From: Bacteroidota bacterium
Lineage (GTDB): Bacteria; Bacteroidota; Bacteroidia; Chitinophagales; Chitinophagaceae
DNA length: 7,435 nt
Assembly (NCBI GenBank): GCA_023386395.1
Contig: JAEWJV010000634.1
Span: 1-7,435 of the forward strand
Direction: 5' to 3'
In this document: positions 7,019-7,435 of the stretch, piece after piece
Layout: every line of letters begins with the position of its first letter
Position numbering within the stretch: the stretch's first letter is position 1
Notes under the pieces: generated by a model
What the model saw: the letters and a program-made list of their open reading frames with translations, nothing else
Database searches by the model: none
What the model was told of the DNA's origin: nothing
Made by a program: the position numbers and the translations under genes

Positions 7019-7049
7019 GCCAGGTTATACCTTATTTATATTTGTTATT

Positions 7050-7435
7050 TTACAAACCAAGTTCAAGCACCGTTTTAGGTGAAGGCAAATGAATGCCTTG
7101 TAGTCCTGCAGACCTTGCAGCTTCAATATTTGCGAGGGAGTCATCAATGAAAACAGTTTCTGCAGCAGTAAGGTTTTCTTTTACAAGCACCGTTTCAAAA
7201 ATTTCTTTCGAGGGCTTGCGCAAGCCAAGATTATGAGAGTAATAAGCCGTTATAAAAAGCTCATCAAAGTTTTTGTCTTCCACCTGTTCGCGGTAGGCTT
7301 TGGTAAACGCTTCATAATGAATCTGGTTAGTATTGGAGAGAAGATAAATATTATAGCGTTCTTTTATTTTTTTTAACCAGTTAATACGTTCGGGCGGGAA
7401 GTCGAGGAGCAAAGCATTCCAGGCATCTCTTATTT
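7050..7435 (-). CDS. HAD-superfamily hydrolase/phosphatase, N-terminus cut by window edge
   Basis: The visible 127 codons are the C-terminal part of a HAD hydrolase of the subfamily IA type, related to small sugar-phosphate or nucleotide phosphatases. The frame is open to the right edge (Ile-Arg-Asp-Ala-Trp-Asn-Ala before the first Leu), so a TTG at 7412 should not be taken as the start. Counting from the first visible residue, motif II is LLSNTN with Ser33, motif III is GLRKPSKEIF with Lys73, and motif IV is VFIDDSLANIEAA with the acidic pair Asp97-Asp98. GLQGIHL follows, as usual in the family. The motif I nucleophile Asp and most of the cap domain lie outside the window. Nothing here gives the substrate. 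It reads in the same direction as the SusC-SusD unit, but the gap of about 600 bp argues for a separate transcript, so a role in arabinoside use should not be assumed. Confidence 0.9.
   Translation of the reverse strand, partial: IRDAWNALLLDFPPERINWLKKIKERYNIYLLSNTNQIHYEAFTKAYREQVEDKNFDELFITAYYSHNLGLRKPSKEIFETVLVKENLTAAETVFIDDSLANIEAARSAGLQGIHLPSPKTVLELGL

Larger units (their letters stand above)
6454..7049. other. Gene-free spacer upstream of the SusC-SusD unit
   Basis: No credible coding frame is visible here on either strand. The stretch is AT-rich and very likely carries the promoter and control region for the transporter and lipoprotein genes, plus the 3' end of the HAD transcript. Visible elements are a LacI/CcpA-type palindrome at 6799-6812 and a related half-copy at 6567-6575. 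There are dyads at 6695-6711 and 6747-6765, and a ten-base direct repeat (ACAAACAATC) at 6667-6676 and 6701-6710. A six-base repeat (ACTATA) occurs at 6592 and 6602, exactly ten bases apart. I see no sigma/anti-sigma pair, hybrid two-component regulator or other regulator gene. Confidence 0.7.

Noticed and set aside
6454..7049. RNA gene, riboswitch or mobile-element remnant in the spacer
   Set aside because: I found no tRNA-like fold, no recognised riboswitch core, and no terminal inverted repeats with target duplication. The short dyads are better explained as possible protein sites.
7050..7412. HAD protein starting at TTG 7412
   Set aside because: The frame stays open to the window edge with family-like residues before this codon, and motif I is missing, so the true start lies outside the window.

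Overview
The window looks like part of a chromosome from a Bacteroidota bacterium, most likely of the Chitinophagaceae or a close relative. The evidence is a SusC/SusD outer-membrane nutrient-uptake pair with typical class motifs, a secreted glycoside hydrolase beside it, moderate-to-low GC with AT-rich spacers, and start sites without clear Shine-Dalgarno sequences. All genes read on the minus strand, so transcription runs from high to low coordinates.

Layout in the direction of transcription: (1) 7435-7050, the C-terminal part of a HAD-superfamily phosphatase/hydrolase that enters from the right edge. (2) 7049-6454, a spacer of about 600 bp with no gene. It holds a weak possible terminator for the HAD gene, a LacI/CcpA-type operator-like palindrome, two short dyads, and weak Bacteroidota-type promoter candidates. 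(3) 6453-3341, a SusC/RagA-family TonB-dependent transporter broken into two reading frames of 852 and 185 codons by a frame change near 3908-3915. Repairing one base gives a normal protein of about 1037 residues. (4) 3328-1373, an intact SusD/RagB-family surface lipoprotein 12 bp downstream of the transporter. (5) about 1344-1307, a hairpin plus U-tract, probably a terminator or attenuator. (6) 1242 to the left edge, a secreted GH51 alpha-L-arabinofuranosidase with both catalytic glutamates present and its C-terminal end outside the window.

Together these form the core of a polysaccharide utilisation locus. SusD would capture arabinose-containing oligosaccharides at the cell surface, SusC would carry them across the outer membrane with TonB energy, and the GH51 enzyme would remove terminal alpha-L-arabinofuranosyl groups. 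The substrate (arabinan, arabinoxylan or arabinogalactan side chains) is inferred from the GH51 gene alone. The transporter has no N-terminal STN signalling domain and no sigma/anti-sigma pair lies next to it, so control by a LacI-type or other regulator encoded elsewhere is plausible.

Most of the window is an ordinary SusCD locus. The points worth a second look are the frame break in the transporter, the operator-like palindrome upstream, and the hairpin that separates the uptake genes from the hydrolase. I saw no mobile elements, RNA genes or CRISPR arrays.
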